Source: Nocardia sp. BSTN01
GTDB lineage: Bacteria; Actinomycetota; Actinomycetes; Mycobacteriales; Mycobacteriaceae
NCBI RefSeq assembly: GCF_015354405.1
Contig: NZ_JADKYP010000062.1
Location: 1-37,598 of the forward strand
DNA: 37,598 bases
Direction: 5' to 3'
The position numbers were made by a program, and so were the translations under genes. Below are positions 7,628 to 15,960 of the stretch, in pieces; the stretch's first letter is position 1, and each line of letters opens with the position of its first letter. Below the pieces are notes generated by a model, which ran no database searches, was not told the DNA's origin, and was given only the letters and a program-made list of their open reading frames with translations.

Positions 7628-7656
7628 CGGCCCGGCGCCTCCACGGCACCGGGCCG
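7628..7656 (+). terminator. Hairpin between the secreted-protein gene and tetR
   Basis: Two 12-nt arms (7628-7639 and 7645-7656), pairing with one mismatch, lie just after the stop at 7613. They are placed to terminate the secreted-protein unit and may also serve the convergent tetR gene. Confidence 0.6.
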
Positions 7657-7680
7657 CTTGTCGTCGGTAGCGACGGGCGC

Positions 7681-8451
7681 TCAACCGGCCGCGGCTATCG
7701 TCGCCGCCACGCCGTCGAGGATCAGGTCGAGGCCGAAAGCGAAGTCCGAGTCGGGTTCCGCCTCGGCGGGTTCGATGGCGTCGAACAGTCCCGAGGCCAG
7801 CAGTGCGGCCATATCCGGCAGCCGCTCTCGATCCACCAGCGCACGCAGATGACGGCTGTAGTCGTGCAGGGCGCCGGCGGGGTCGAGTTCGGCTGCCGCC
7901 ATGGCGTGTTCGAGTTGGCGGGCGGTGACGAACGCCTCACGGACGTATCCGCTGACCACCATGATGACTTCGACCTTCGCCGGCCAGTCCAGGGACGTTT
8001 CCCGCACTGCGCGCAGCCCCGCGTCCATCCAGGCCACGGTATTCGGCCCACTCGGCGGCCCGGTGACCGGCAACTGGGTCAGCCAGGGGCGGGCGCGATG
8101 TACGTCGAGTTGTGCGAGTGCCCAGGCGCGCAGCATCGAACGCCATGAGCCGCTGGGCAATTCGGGTGGCGCACCCATGCCGGCATCGGACATCAGGACC
8201 AGTAGTTCGTCCTTCGATCCGATGTGACGATAGAGCGACATCGGCGTAACACCGAGAGCCGCAGCGATTTTCGGCAGTGTCGCGGCGGCGAGGCCGTCGC
8301 GGTCGGCCAGCTCGACCGCCGTCGTGACCACCCGATCGACATCGAGTGCGGCCGGACGGCCCAGTTTGGCGTCCACCGGCAACCGCCAGAGCCGGGCCAG
8401 ATGGTCGGGTACCTCCCGATCGGTCATCAGCACACATCCCGTCGTCGACAA
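7681..8451 (-). CDS. TetR-family regulator (TetR_C, tetracycline-repressor-like class)
   Basis: A 256-aa repressor. The helix-turn-helix is LPKIAAALGVTPMSLYRHIGSKDELL (residues about 59-84, in two overlapping family signatures), preceded by DRVVTTAVELADRDGL. The C-terminal half has the length of TetR_C_1-type ligand domains. I chose the TTG at 8451 because GGAG lies six bases upstream; the alternative ATG at 8427 has no good site. It is divergent from the membrane protein at 8528 across an AT-rich spacer with a 6-5-6 palindrome, so it most likely represses that gene and itself. The ligand is unknown. Confidence 0.88.
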   Translation of the reverse strand: MSTTGCVLMTDREVPDHLARLWRLPVDAKLGRPAALDVDRVVTTAVELADRDGLAAATLPKIAAALGVTPMSLYRHIGSKDELLVLMSDAGMGAPPELPSGSWRSMLRAWALAQLDVHRARPWLTQLPVTGPPSGPNTVAWMDAGLRAVRETSLDWPAKVEVIMVVSGYVREAFVTARQLEHAMAAAELDPAGALHDYSRHLRALVDRERLPDMAALLASGLFDAIEPAEAEPDSDFAFGLDLILDGVAATIAAAG

Positions 8452-8483
8452 TTCTTGCTCCGGGAGTTTAGTATGGTCGATAT

Positions 8484-8500
8484 AGTATAAGGCATATACT
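8484..8500. promoter_or_regulatory. Putative TetR operator overlapping divergent promoters
   Basis: AGTATA-AGGCA-TATACT is a perfect 6-5-6 palindrome in the short AT-rich gap between tetR and the membrane gene. It overlaps -10-like hexamers on both strands, fitting joint repression. Confidence 0.5.
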
Positions 8501-8527
8501 TACTGTCGCCGATCGGAAGGACGATCC

Positions 8528-9208
8528 GTGCACACCGAAACCCTCCGCCGCACCGCGGGTATCGCCGCGGTCTGCGGCGCCGCGCTCATGCTCGTCGAAC
8601 TGCCGCTCTACTTCGTCTACGAGGGCCCGCCCCCGGACTGGAACATCCTGACCCGAGGCCTGATCGGCCTTGCCGGACTCCTCGGGGTGGTGGTGTTCAT
8701 GTCGGCCTTCGGGCAGCTGGTGAAGGCCGCGGACCGACGCTACGAATGGCTCGGTTCACTGGCCTCGACCGCCGGTTTGATGTGGGCCACAGTCGCTTTC
8801 GTCTCCATGGGCCTCGAGATCGGCGCCACGATCCAGGCGCCGGAGCCGATCGATCCCACTGTCACCGTGTCCGGCACCTATGTGCTGTACGGAACGGTCA
8901 GCCGGCTCCTGACCGCCCTGTTCATGACCACGGCCGCTGTCACGATCCTGCGGACGCGGATTCTGCCCGCGTGGGCGGGGCGCTCGGCGGCGGTCCTGGC
9001 GGTGGTGAACGTGGCGTTCGCACCGTCGATGTTCTTCGGGAACACTCCGGCGAACTTCTACGCGGCGAACGGATGGGGCACTACCGCAACGGTTTCCGGT
9101 TTCACGATCATCTGGTTGCTCGCGGCGGGAATCGCGCTGCTAACCTCAGCGTCGCCGCGAGCGGTTCCCGGCAGTCCCCGAGCGATGACACCCCAGTTGA
9201 TCGACTGA
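8528..9208 (+). CDS. Multi-spanning membrane protein, DUF4386-like, unknown function
   Basis: A 226-aa protein with about six hydrophobic helices: residues 10-30, 43-60, 75-95, 115-140, 148-165 and 185-205. There are few charges inside the helices and no catalytic motif. The layout resembles the DUF4386-type membrane proteins common in actinobacteria, though this match is from general appearance only. The GTG at 8528 follows GAAGGA. It is divergent from the TetR regulator and shares its operator region, which suggests inducible expression, perhaps in response to a lipophilic compound. Confidence 0.75.
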   Translation: MHTETLRRTAGIAAVCGAALMLVELPLYFVYEGPPPDWNILTRGLIGLAGLLGVVVFMSAFGQLVKAADRRYEWLGSLASTAGLMWATVAFVSMGLEIGATIQAPEPIDPTVTVSGTYVLYGTVSRLLTALFMTTAAVTILRTRILPAWAGRSAAVLAVVNVAFAPSMFFGNTPANFYAANGWGTTATVSGFTIIWLLAAGIALLTSASPRAVPGSPRAMTPQLID

Positions 9209-9266
9209 CGACCGCCGATACACCCGGATCGGCTCTACATCGATATACGCTGCGGGAGACGCTTTT

Positions 9267-10166
9267 TCACTGCCGGAGATAGTCGGCCGCCGCAACACCG
9301 ATCGTCTGCGCGACGAGCGCGAGGGCCGGTACATCCAACTTCCACTGCTGCCAGTAGAGCGGCACATCGACCCACTGCTCCGGCGCGAAATTCCGCAACG
9401 CGCCCGTCCGCAGCAGTGGGTCGGCGTGCGTTTCGGGCACCAGCCCCCACCCGAGCCCGGCGACGATGGTGTCGCGGAAACCTTCCGAGGTGGGTACGTA
9501 ATGGCGGAGCCGGCTCGCACCTGCCTTACCGGAGGTGACAGTGCGGACATAGCGATCCTGCAATTCGTCCCGGCGATCGAAGACGATCACCGGCGCGTCG
9601 GAAAGCGACCGTTCCAGAGGTCCGGCCGCGAAATGACGCTCGACGAATTCCGGACTCGCGACCGGCAGGTACCGCGCCAGACCCAGCAGCCGTGCGGTAC
9701 ATCCGGTCACCGGCTCGGCCAGCGACGTCACCGCCGCCATCACCGTGCCCTCCCGCAGCAGTGCGGCGGTGTGGGATTCGTCCTCACGATGCAGGTCGAA
9801 GCAGACCGGCGGATCCTGCGGCACCCGCGACAGCGCGGGCAGAAACCAGGTCGCCAGCGAATCGGCGTTGACCGCGATCGACAGCGTGGTGGGCTCGGAA
9901 TCGCCGGCGATTCCCAGCTCTCGTTGCGCCGCCTCCTGCAACGCGGCCAGTTGCCGCGCGAAACGTACGACCGCTCGGCCGGATTCGGTGGGCCGCACCG
10001 GTTTCGTGCGCATCAGCAGCACGCGGCCGGTGCGCTGTTCGAGTGCCTTGATGCGCTGGCTCACCGCCGAGGGCGTCAGATGCATCGCGGCCGCGGCGGC
10101 GTCGAATGTGCCCTCGTCCACGACGGCGAGCAGCGTGCGGACTTGATCAACCGGAAGCTCGGACAT
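9267..10166 (-). CDS. lysG: LysR-type regulator LysG/ArgP
   Basis: A 299-aa LysR-type activator. The N-terminal helix-turn-helix includes LLAVVDEGTFDAAAAAMHLT and PSAVSQRIKALEQRTGRVL (residues about 11-49), and the effector domain contains TLSIAVNADSLATWFLPAL, a segment typical of ArgP/LysG/IciA. In Corynebacterium and Mycobacterium the homologue activates lysE in response to lysine or arginine. Here it lies divergent from a lysE gene with only 70 nt between starts, which fixes the assignment. ATG at 10166; longer in-frame extensions run into lysE and are rejected. Confidence 0.93.
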   Translation of the reverse strand: MSELPVDQVRTLLAVVDEGTFDAAAAAMHLTPSAVSQRIKALEQRTGRVLLMRTKPVRPTESGRAVVRFARQLAALQEAAQRELGIAGDSEPTTLSIAVNADSLATWFLPALSRVPQDPPVCFDLHREDESHTAALLREGTVMAAVTSLAEPVTGCTARLLGLARYLPVASPEFVERHFAAGPLERSLSDAPVIVFDRRDELQDRYVRTVTSGKAGASRLRHYVPTSEGFRDTIVAGLGWGLVPETHADPLLRTGALRNFAPEQWVDVPLYWQQWKLDVPALALVAQTIGVAAADYLRQ

Positions 10167-10236
10167 CACGATTGCTAATGATAGGTAAGGAAGTTTAGCT
10201 GTACTGATCTTGTCAAGACCCATACCGTCGGCCGCG

Positions 10237-11292
10237 GTGCACAGCGGTATCTTCTCGGCGGCTCTCGCCGGATTCGGCGCCGGCTTATCCCTGATCGTCG
10301 CGATCGGCGCGCAGAACGCCTTCGTGCTGCGCCAAGGCGCACGCAGGCAAGCCGTTGCGGCGGTGGTCGCCATCTGCGTCGGCTCCGACGCCATTCTGAT
10401 CATGTGCGGTGTCGGCGGACTCGGCGCGCTGGTCAGTACCTATCCCGCCGCCCTGACCGTCGTCGGACTCGCCGGTGGCTGCTTTCTGATCGGCTGCGGC
10501 GCCGTCGCGGCCCGCCGCGCACTGCGCCCCGCCACCGCCGCCCTCGCGACCACCGGCGACGCCACCGCGTCCCTCCGCACCGCGATCCTGGTCTGCCTGG
10601 CGATGACCTGGCTCAACCCCCACGTCTACCTCGACACCGTACTGCTGCTCGGCTCGGTCGCCGCCGGCCACGGATCGCTGCGCTGGGCCTTCGGCGTCGG
10701 CGCGATGGTCGCGAGCGGGGTGTGGTTCGCCGGACTGGGATACGGGGCTCGGCTGCTCGCGCCGGTCCTGGCGCTGCCCGCGGCGTGGCGAGTGCTCGAC
10801 GTCTTCGTGGCGGCGACGATGTTCGTGCTGGGGGTGGTGCTGATGATGCAGCTTGCTCGAGGAACGGGCCTCGCTTCGCCGAGCGGTGCGCTACTTGTGC
10901 CGCAGTACGCTCGATACATGAATTCCGAGGTGAAATCGGATGAGCTCGCGCGGGTGATCGCCGACTACGACCTCGCCCACCTCATCAGCATCGGCGACAA
11001 TTCCCTTCCGCGCATCGTCCCGGTGCACCCGGTCCCGCACTCCGGTCGCCTGCACGTGACCGCGCCCGGCAGCCATACCCGGGACAACGTCGCGGCCCGC
11101 CCGGCGGTCAGTCTGGTGTGGGCGCCGCGCGAACCGACGGGTTACTCGTTGATCGTGGACGGTCTCGGCACGCTGGAAAACGACCGGCTCGTCATCGCCC
11201 CCACGCGAGCGATCCTGCACCGTGTCCTCGCGCCCGGGCAGGAATTCGGCGATGGCGGTTGCGGTAACGACTGCCGCGCGATTCCGCTCTGA
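10237..11292 (+). CDS. lysE: LysE amino-acid exporter read through into a pyridoxamine-oxidase-like domain
   Basis: A 351-aa reading frame with two parts. Residues 1 to about 215 are LysE: AGFGAGLSLIVAIGAQNAFVL-type opening, a central NPHVYLDTVLLLGS and six hydrophobic helices, exporting lysine/arginine through the membrane. The rest starts at an internal ATG (10918) and reads as a PNPOx-like split-barrel: HLISIGDNSLPRIVPVHPVP, AARPAVSLVWAPREP, GYSLIVDGLGTLE, ending in a Cys pair GGCGNDC. That second part is normally a separate small protein. Either the lysE stop was lost, giving a real fusion, or two proteins are made, the second from a leaderless ATG behind TACGCT at 10906. GTG 10237 fits LysE lengths; TTG 10210 is the alternative. 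Confidence 0.82.
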   Translation: MHSGIFSAALAGFGAGLSLIVAIGAQNAFVLRQGARRQAVAAVVAICVGSDAILIMCGVGGLGALVSTYPAALTVVGLAGGCFLIGCGAVAARRALRPATAALATTGDATASLRTAILVCLAMTWLNPHVYLDTVLLLGSVAAGHGSLRWAFGVGAMVASGVWFAGLGYGARLLAPVLALPAAWRVLDVFVAATMFVLGVVLMMQLARGTGLASPSGALLVPQYARYMNSEVKSDELARVIADYDLAHLISIGDNSLPRIVPVHPVPHSGRLHVTAPGSHTRDNVAARPAVSLVWAPREPTGYSLIVDGLGTLENDRLVIAPTRAILHRVLAPGQEFGDGGCGNDCRAIPL

Positions 11293-11308
11293 GCAACGTC
11301 GCACTCGG

Positions 11309-11329
11309 CCGGGTTTGCTCAACACCCGG
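11309..11329 (+). terminator. Weak hairpin after lysE
   Basis: CCGGGT and ACCCGG (6-bp arms, 9-nt loop) lie 17 nt after the stop of the lysE reading frame. It is a modest candidate terminator with no U-tract. Confidence 0.35.
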
Positions 11330-11454
11330 GCTTGTCCCGGTCTGCGCGGGTGAAATCTTCTGGGACACAATTCCTTTCGGTCATTTGTTCAGGAGGAGTT
11401 TCCGGGTTCGAACAGGTCGAAGGGGTGCACACCACCCCTCATTCTTGATAGAAT

Positions 11455-11470
11455 TCGAACATGCATTCGA
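11455..11470. promoter_or_regulatory. LexA/SOS-like box over the start codon of the DUF222-HNH gene
   Basis: TCGAAC-ATGC-ATTCGA matches the actinobacterial SOS box TCGAAC-N4-GTTCGA in all but one position and includes the start codon. TAGAAT at 11449-11454 is a -10 box spaced for a leaderless transcript, so LexA would cover the promoter. Confidence 0.6.
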
Positions 11471-12978
11471 ACGCCGGGGAGGACGCGGAGCAGGTTGCGG
11501 GACCGCTGCTCGCCGCGGTCGCCGAGCTGTTCGAACGATCGCTGACACCGCTGTCGGATGAGCAACTGACAGAAGCCATGCGGGATGTGGAGAGTTGCAC
11601 GCGCCGACTAACCGCGATGCAGCATCGACTGCTGATCGAGGCCGAGGAGCGATCCCTGCCGTCACGCACCGGCGCGAAGACGGTCAAGCGGTTCCTGATG
11701 GAGACACTGCGCATCTCGAGCGCCGACGCGGGCAGCCGCGTGAATTCGGCGCGCTGGGTAGGAACGTTCCACGATCTCGACGGCGAGCTCCGCGACCCGC
11801 AATTGCCCCGCACCGCAGCCGCTTTGGCCCACGGCGAGATTTCCGCCGACCACGTCCGCGGGATCGCGCAGGTCATGAACCGAGTGCCGCGAGGCGTAGC
11901 CGACGCGGATCGCGAAGCCGCCGAACAACTGCTGGCGGAGTTCGCACGGTCCGGCTCACCGGACGACATCGGCAAGGTCGGCGACCGAATCCTGGCCTAC
12001 CTGGATCCCGACGGCCGCCTCACCACCGAGCAGGACCGCGCCCGAATGCGAGGCATCGTCGTAGGCCGGCAACGCCCGGACGGCATGTCCCCCGTACGCG
12101 GCGACATCGACCCGGTGCTGCGCGCCCTACTGGACCCACTGCTGGCCAAGTACGCACGCCCCGGCGTCTGCAACCCGGACGACCCGAACAGCCCTGCCGT
12201 CGACATCGACACCGCCGACCCGGCGGCGCTGGCCGAGGCAGCCCGAGCCGATCACCGCAGCACCGCCCAGCGCAACCACGACGCACTCACCGCCATCCTG
12301 CGCTCCGGCCTGATCGCCGCAGACCTCGGCCGCCACCGCGGCATGCCGGTGACCACCGTGCTGACGATGAAACTCGAAGACCTGGAAAAAGATTCGGGCG
12401 CCGCGACCACAGCCACCGGCGGCATCGTCCCGATCCGCGAAGCGCTGCGCCTGGCCGAACGATCCCGCCCCTATCTGGCGATCTTCGACCACGCCGGACT
12501 CCCCCTGCACCTCGGCCGCATGAAACGACTCGCCTCCCCAACCCAGCGCCTGGCACTGATCGCCGCCCTCCGCGGCTGCTCCCGCCCCGGATGCGACGCC
12601 CCCGCCGGCCTCTGCGCCGCCCACCACATCCGCGACTACGCCAAAGGCGGCCCTACCGACATCACCAACCTCGTCCTGGCCTGCGACGCCTGCCACTCGT
12701 TGATCCACGACGGTCCGGGTGGCTGGAAAACCATTGCACAGGACGAGCTTTCCCCGTTCCCGGGTCGAACCGCATGGATCGCCCCCGAACACATCGACCC
12801 CAGCCGGACGCCGCGGATCAACCACCGTCACCACCCCGACGAACTACTGGCCGCGATACTCACGCGCATCCACCTGCGCGACGAACGCGAACGGGAGCAA
12901 CGCCGCCGACACGATCGCGAACAACACCAGCGTTGGCTGCAATCGCGCTCGCGACCACCCGACACCAGCGCGGCCTGA
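11461..12978 (+). CDS. DUF222 (13E12-type) HNH endonuclease domain protein
   Basis: A 505-aa protein. The N-terminal and central DUF222 region (residues about 20-340) carries typical stretches such as ALAHGEISADHVRGIAQVMNR and PDGMSPVRGDIDPVLRALLDP. A C-terminal HNH nuclease module (about 370-420) shows CSRPGCDAPAGLCAAHHI, GGPTDITNLVLACDACHSL and IH, giving the zinc Cys pairs and catalytic His. The family is multi-copy in mycobacteria and nocardiae (13E12 repeats), and several members there are DNA-damage inducible. The ATG at 11461 is probably leaderless. A LexA-like box spans the start. Its precise substrate is unknown. Confidence 0.92.
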   Translation: MHSNAGEDAEQVAGPLLAAVAELFERSLTPLSDEQLTEAMRDVESCTRRLTAMQHRLLIEAEERSLPSRTGAKTVKRFLMETLRISSADAGSRVNSARWVGTFHDLDGELRDPQLPRTAAALAHGEISADHVRGIAQVMNRVPRGVADADREAAEQLLAEFARSGSPDDIGKVGDRILAYLDPDGRLTTEQDRARMRGIVVGRQRPDGMSPVRGDIDPVLRALLDPLLAKYARPGVCNPDDPNSPAVDIDTADPAALAEAARADHRSTAQRNHDALTAILRSGLIAADLGRHRGMPVTTVLTMKLEDLEKDSGAATTATGGIVPIREALRLAERSRPYLAIFDHAGLPLHLGRMKRLASPTQRLALIAALRGCSRPGCDAPAGLCAAHHIRDYAKGGPTDITNLVLACDACHSLIHDGPGGWKTIAQDELSPFPGRTAWIAPEHIDPSRTPRINHRHHPDELLAAILTRIHLRDEREREQRRRHDREQHQRWLQSRSRPPDTSAA

Positions 12979-13030
12979 CCCCCGACCACCGGCCGGGGAA
13001 ACTGCCGTGCGCGAAGCAGGTCGCTGACAC

Positions 13031-13360
13031 TCACAACCGCCGGGATCGGTCCGGCCGCACCCGCCCGGCAGCCACCAGGGTCCTCATCGCCACCGCCTTC
13101 GCGGCGCACAAAGTGGGATCACATTCCAAGTGCAGCTGCATATCCTCGTGCGCCTCCACCACCGTCGGCACCGGCGACCGAGCGGCGTGCGTCAACGAGA
13201 ACCACAGGATGTCAGGACGCACAACGGCTTTCACAGTGGGACAAGTGGCTTCACCGAACCTCCGACCGCCCCCGACATCCGGCCAAGCGCAGGAAACCCC
13301 GGCAACCGCCAACGAGGCCACACCGACAACCGTCACAACCGAGACGATCAACACCGACAT
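13031..13360 (-). CDS. Small exported or membrane-anchored protein, unknown
   Basis: A 109-aa protein with N-terminal hydrophobic segment MSVLIVSVVTVVGVASLAVA followed by Cys (GVSC), so either an anchor or a signal peptide. The rest is soluble with scattered Cys residues (residues about 26, 40, 81 and 86) and no family I recognise. Its ATG lies one base after the stop of the upstream gene at 13362, so the two are co-translated; an in-frame GTG three codons earlier is an alternative start. The function is unknown, probably linked to its partner. Confidence 0.55.
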   Translation of the reverse strand: MSVLIVSVVTVVGVASLAVAGVSCAWPDVGGGRRFGEATCPTVKAVVRPDILWFSLTHAARSPVPTVVEAHEDMQLHLECDPTLCAAKAVAMRTLVAAGRVRPDRSRRL

Positions 13361-13361
13361 C

Positions 13362-13763
13362 TCAATCACCGGGCTCGACCCGCGAATCACGCGAAGCAGA
13401 GGCCGGCTCCGACGAAATCGTGGGCCGCGCCCGCGCATAGGTAACCTCCGGCTCAACCGGCTCCACATCGCATGCCGCGCAGACAATCCGAAGCCGCTCC
13501 CCGAGATGCTCCACACTCGGAACCAAAACCGCCGCAACGTTGTACCCACCGATCCGATCGAGCAGCCGCATGATCGGATCATCGATATCCCCAGCCGTCC
13601 GAAACACCACCCGCACCAACGAGTACCCCAACTTCACCGCATGTGCGAGCACCCGCTGCTCATTCGCCGGCCACCCCGGCAACGTCCGGTCGATATACCC
13701 GAGCGCCCGAGGCGGCCCCTTCGGCAGCTCACCCGACGCCACATAAGCGGTAGGCAGCGTCAT
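13362..13763 (-). CDS. Small serine-recombinase-fold-like protein
   Basis: A 133-aa protein whose order of elements resembles a resolvase N-terminal domain: RALGYIDRTLPGW (in place of GYaRvS), NEQRVLAHAVKLGYSLVRVV, DDPIMRLLDRIGGYNVAAVLVPSVEHLGE (compare vvvysldRLgR). The catalytic Ser of recombinases (GYxRxS) is not present, since the segment reads GYIDRT with a Thr. It has no DNA-binding tail. It is therefore probably a regulatory or structural derivative, not an active recombinase. ATG at 13763 follows GGGAG. It is divergent from the broken XRE/TPR regulator at 14000 and coupled to the exported gene downstream. Confidence 0.6.
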   Translation of the reverse strand: MTLPTAYVASGELPKGPPRALGYIDRTLPGWPANEQRVLAHAVKLGYSLVRVVFRTAGDIDDPIMRLLDRIGGYNVAAVLVPSVEHLGERLRIVCAACDVEPVEPEVTYARARPTISSEPASASRDSRVEPGD

Positions 13764-13999
13764 ACCGGGCTCCCGATCGTCACAATGAGATACATTCGGC
13801 TCCTTCGGTTTTCGTTGGTAAGCACCCGCCGCCGAGGATCACCGCCGGTCGTGGATGGCGTCACAGATATCCGGACATCGACCCGGCGGCGGGGCCGATT
13901 CGAGCTTCACGGAGAAACGCCACCAACCGAAGGCATGGAACCGCTACGACGCCGCTACGCTGCAGGTACGGACCGTCGAGCCAAGCGAGGGGGATCGCA

Positions 14000-15146
14000 A
14001 TGAGCGTGACGAAGACGGGAGGTACGCGCCCTGCGTACCGAGGCGCTGCGGATTACTCAGCGCGAATTCGCCGAGCGGCTGGGCTTCAGTGAAGCTGCCG
14101 TCCGGAAATGGGAAAGCCGTGGAGAGACAATCACTCTCGTTCGGCAGTTCGCAGAAGCCATGGACACCGTCTTTCGGCGTCTCGACCACAACCAAGCCGC
14201 TCGCTTCCACGACGCGCTGCTGACCCGTCCGCCTGTAGCCGGTGCGATAGACACTGCGGCAAAAGCAGTACAGATCCGCCTTCCTGATCTACGGAAGGCC
14301 CTCGACACTCAGGACGCCCCGCCCGATGGACCGATCCGTTCGCTCGATCTGCTGCACGCGGCTGTGACGTCGACAGTCCGCGATCGCCTCGATTCGAACT
14401 ACCTCCGCCTCGCCATCGAGCTCCCGTCCCTGCTGGACGAACTACATCGAGCCCGCCTGTCTGCGGACTACTCCGAATTGATATGAATAGCCTTCTCGTC
14501 CAGGCTTACCGGGCGGCCGACGCGATCGCGGACAAGTATGGATTCGCGGATCTGTCCGCCCGCATCATCGGCATGATGGAGACCACCGCGCGGGACAGCG
14601 ACGACCCGCTGCTCGCCGCGACGACCGCCTACGTCCGCACCGAACTCTTCTTCAACAACATGGACCTCGCGACCGGGCGGAAGCTACTCGAACGTGCAGC
14701 AGATCGAATCGACCCGTCCCAATCGTTCCGCGCGGCCGCAACCTACGGCTCGCTACACATGCGCGCCGCTGTCGTCGCCGGCTGCGAGTTCCACGCAGAC
14801 ACGGCCCAGGACCACATCGTGGAAGCAACACGCGCAGCGCAAATGGTCCCGGAATCGACCTATTTGGGTACAGCATTCGGCCGCTCGTCCGTCCGCATTC
14901 ACCAGATCTCCCTCGGCGTCGAACTTGGTGACATCGGTGGGGCGCTCACAGCCGCTGAAAACGCCACCCGACGAAATCCCCGCCGAGCGTCGCTCGCACT
15001 TTCACATCGACCTCGCACGGGCACGCATGCAAGCTGGAGATCGGGACGGCGCCATGCAATCAATCCAGGCTGCCCGGTCCATCGCGCCCCAACACACCAA
15101 CTGTCATCCGCGCGTGAAGGAAATACTTGCGCGCCTAAGTGTTTAG
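14000..15146 (+). pseudogene. XRE-type HTH/TPR regulator, broken by about three frameshifts
   Basis: Pieces in alternating frames rebuild one protein of about 380 aa. After MSVTKT at the ATG 14000 (good ribosome site AGGGGG), the frame must shift near 14018 to continue EVRALRTEALRITQREFAER and GFSEAAVRKWES (the HTH). It runs to SADYSEL, shifts near 14480 into LLVQAYRAADAIADKYGFAD (a TPR-like helical repeat), and shifts again near 14970 into EIPAERRSHFHIDLARARMQ, ending at 15146. In-frame stops close each wrong frame. It may once have controlled the divergent pair at 13031-13763. Sequencing error is possible for one shift but unlikely for three. Confidence 0.75.
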
Positions 15147-15781
15147 CCGATCGCTTCCACCAACTCGGTGAGTGAGCCGACAACCCAGTCGGCCTCCTCC
15201 GCCGCAATGACGTCGTCTGCCCACAGATATCCCCACGGCCCGCGCCGGATCAGGGCACACCGCAGGCCGGCACGACGAGCCGGGATCAGATCGTTGTCTC
15301 GGTGATCACCCACGTACAGGATCTCGTCCCGGCGGCCGGGCGCAAACTCGGCAACGCGGTCAAAGAACGAAGAGTCCGGCTTCGCAATTCCCCACTCCCC
15401 CGAGGTCGCTATCGCGTCACAGGGAAGATCGAGCGCGCGAAGCAACTCGGCCGCCCGCGCCGTCTGATTGCCGGCGATACCCACCCAAATCCCACGCTTC
15501 TGCAAGACCGACAACGCAGGTCGCACGTCGGGATAAAGATCCCGCTCCCCGATACGCTCCGCACACCCAGCTGGCTCACGAAGTCGCCGCTCACGATCGA
15601 GATCGAACCCCGGTCGGAAGTACTCAAACGTCTCGGCATTGTTGCGGCCGGCAGCCGTCAGCGCCCCGAGCACGGCCGAAAAGGTATGGCGCGGAACCCC
15701 GATCCAGTCGGCCCAAGCCCCAAACTCGCAGGTGTCGTCGATCAGGGTCTCGCCGACGTCGAAAACGACCGCGCGAATCAA
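15143..15781 (-). CDS. HAD-superfamily hydrolase
   Basis: A 212-aa phosphatase-type HAD protein. Motif I is VVFDVGETLID, in which the general-acid Asp position (DxD/DxT) is Gly-Glu, giving DVGETL, a common variant in this clan. Motif II is GIAGNQTAR (Asn for the usual Ser/Thr), motif III the Lys in GIAKPDSSFF, and motif IV VGDHRDNDLIPA. A helical cap lies between about residues 20 and 90. The start is a TTG at 15781 preceded by AGGAGG seven bases away; an ORF extended upstream has no such site. Its last four bases overlap the end of the XRE pseudogene. The substrate is unknown. Confidence 0.9.
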   Translation of the reverse strand: MIRAVVFDVGETLIDDTCEFGAWADWIGVPRHTFSAVLGALTAAGRNNAETFEYFRPGFDLDRERRLREPAGCAERIGERDLYPDVRPALSVLQKRGIWVGIAGNQTARAAELLRALDLPCDAIATSGEWGIAKPDSSFFDRVAEFAPGRRDEILYVGDHRDNDLIPARRAGLRCALIRRGPWGYLWADDVIAAEEADWVVGSLTELVEAIG

Positions 15782-15960
15782 GTTCCAACCTCCTGACGGT
15801 GGGCTGCCGACAGACCCGCTCAGATCCGCGGAAGGGCCTGGTGCACTCCTCGAGATCGACTGCGTCGCGGCGGATCCGGTGCACTGTCGACCTAGAGCAT
15901 CCGCTCCGAGGACAGTGGGGGGCGAGCCGATCCGGCCCGGCATCTACCCCGGCGCATTAT

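Noticed and set aside
11595-14003. An 802-codon plus-strand reading frame overlapping the DUF222-HNH gene
   Set aside because: It is very Arg/Pro-rich and in another frame of a well-supported gene; no domain is visible.
15782-15960. Searched for a drmC-type phospholipase D gene after drmB
   Set aside because: The gap is only about 180 nt, contains no HKD motif in any frame and is followed by the HAD gene.
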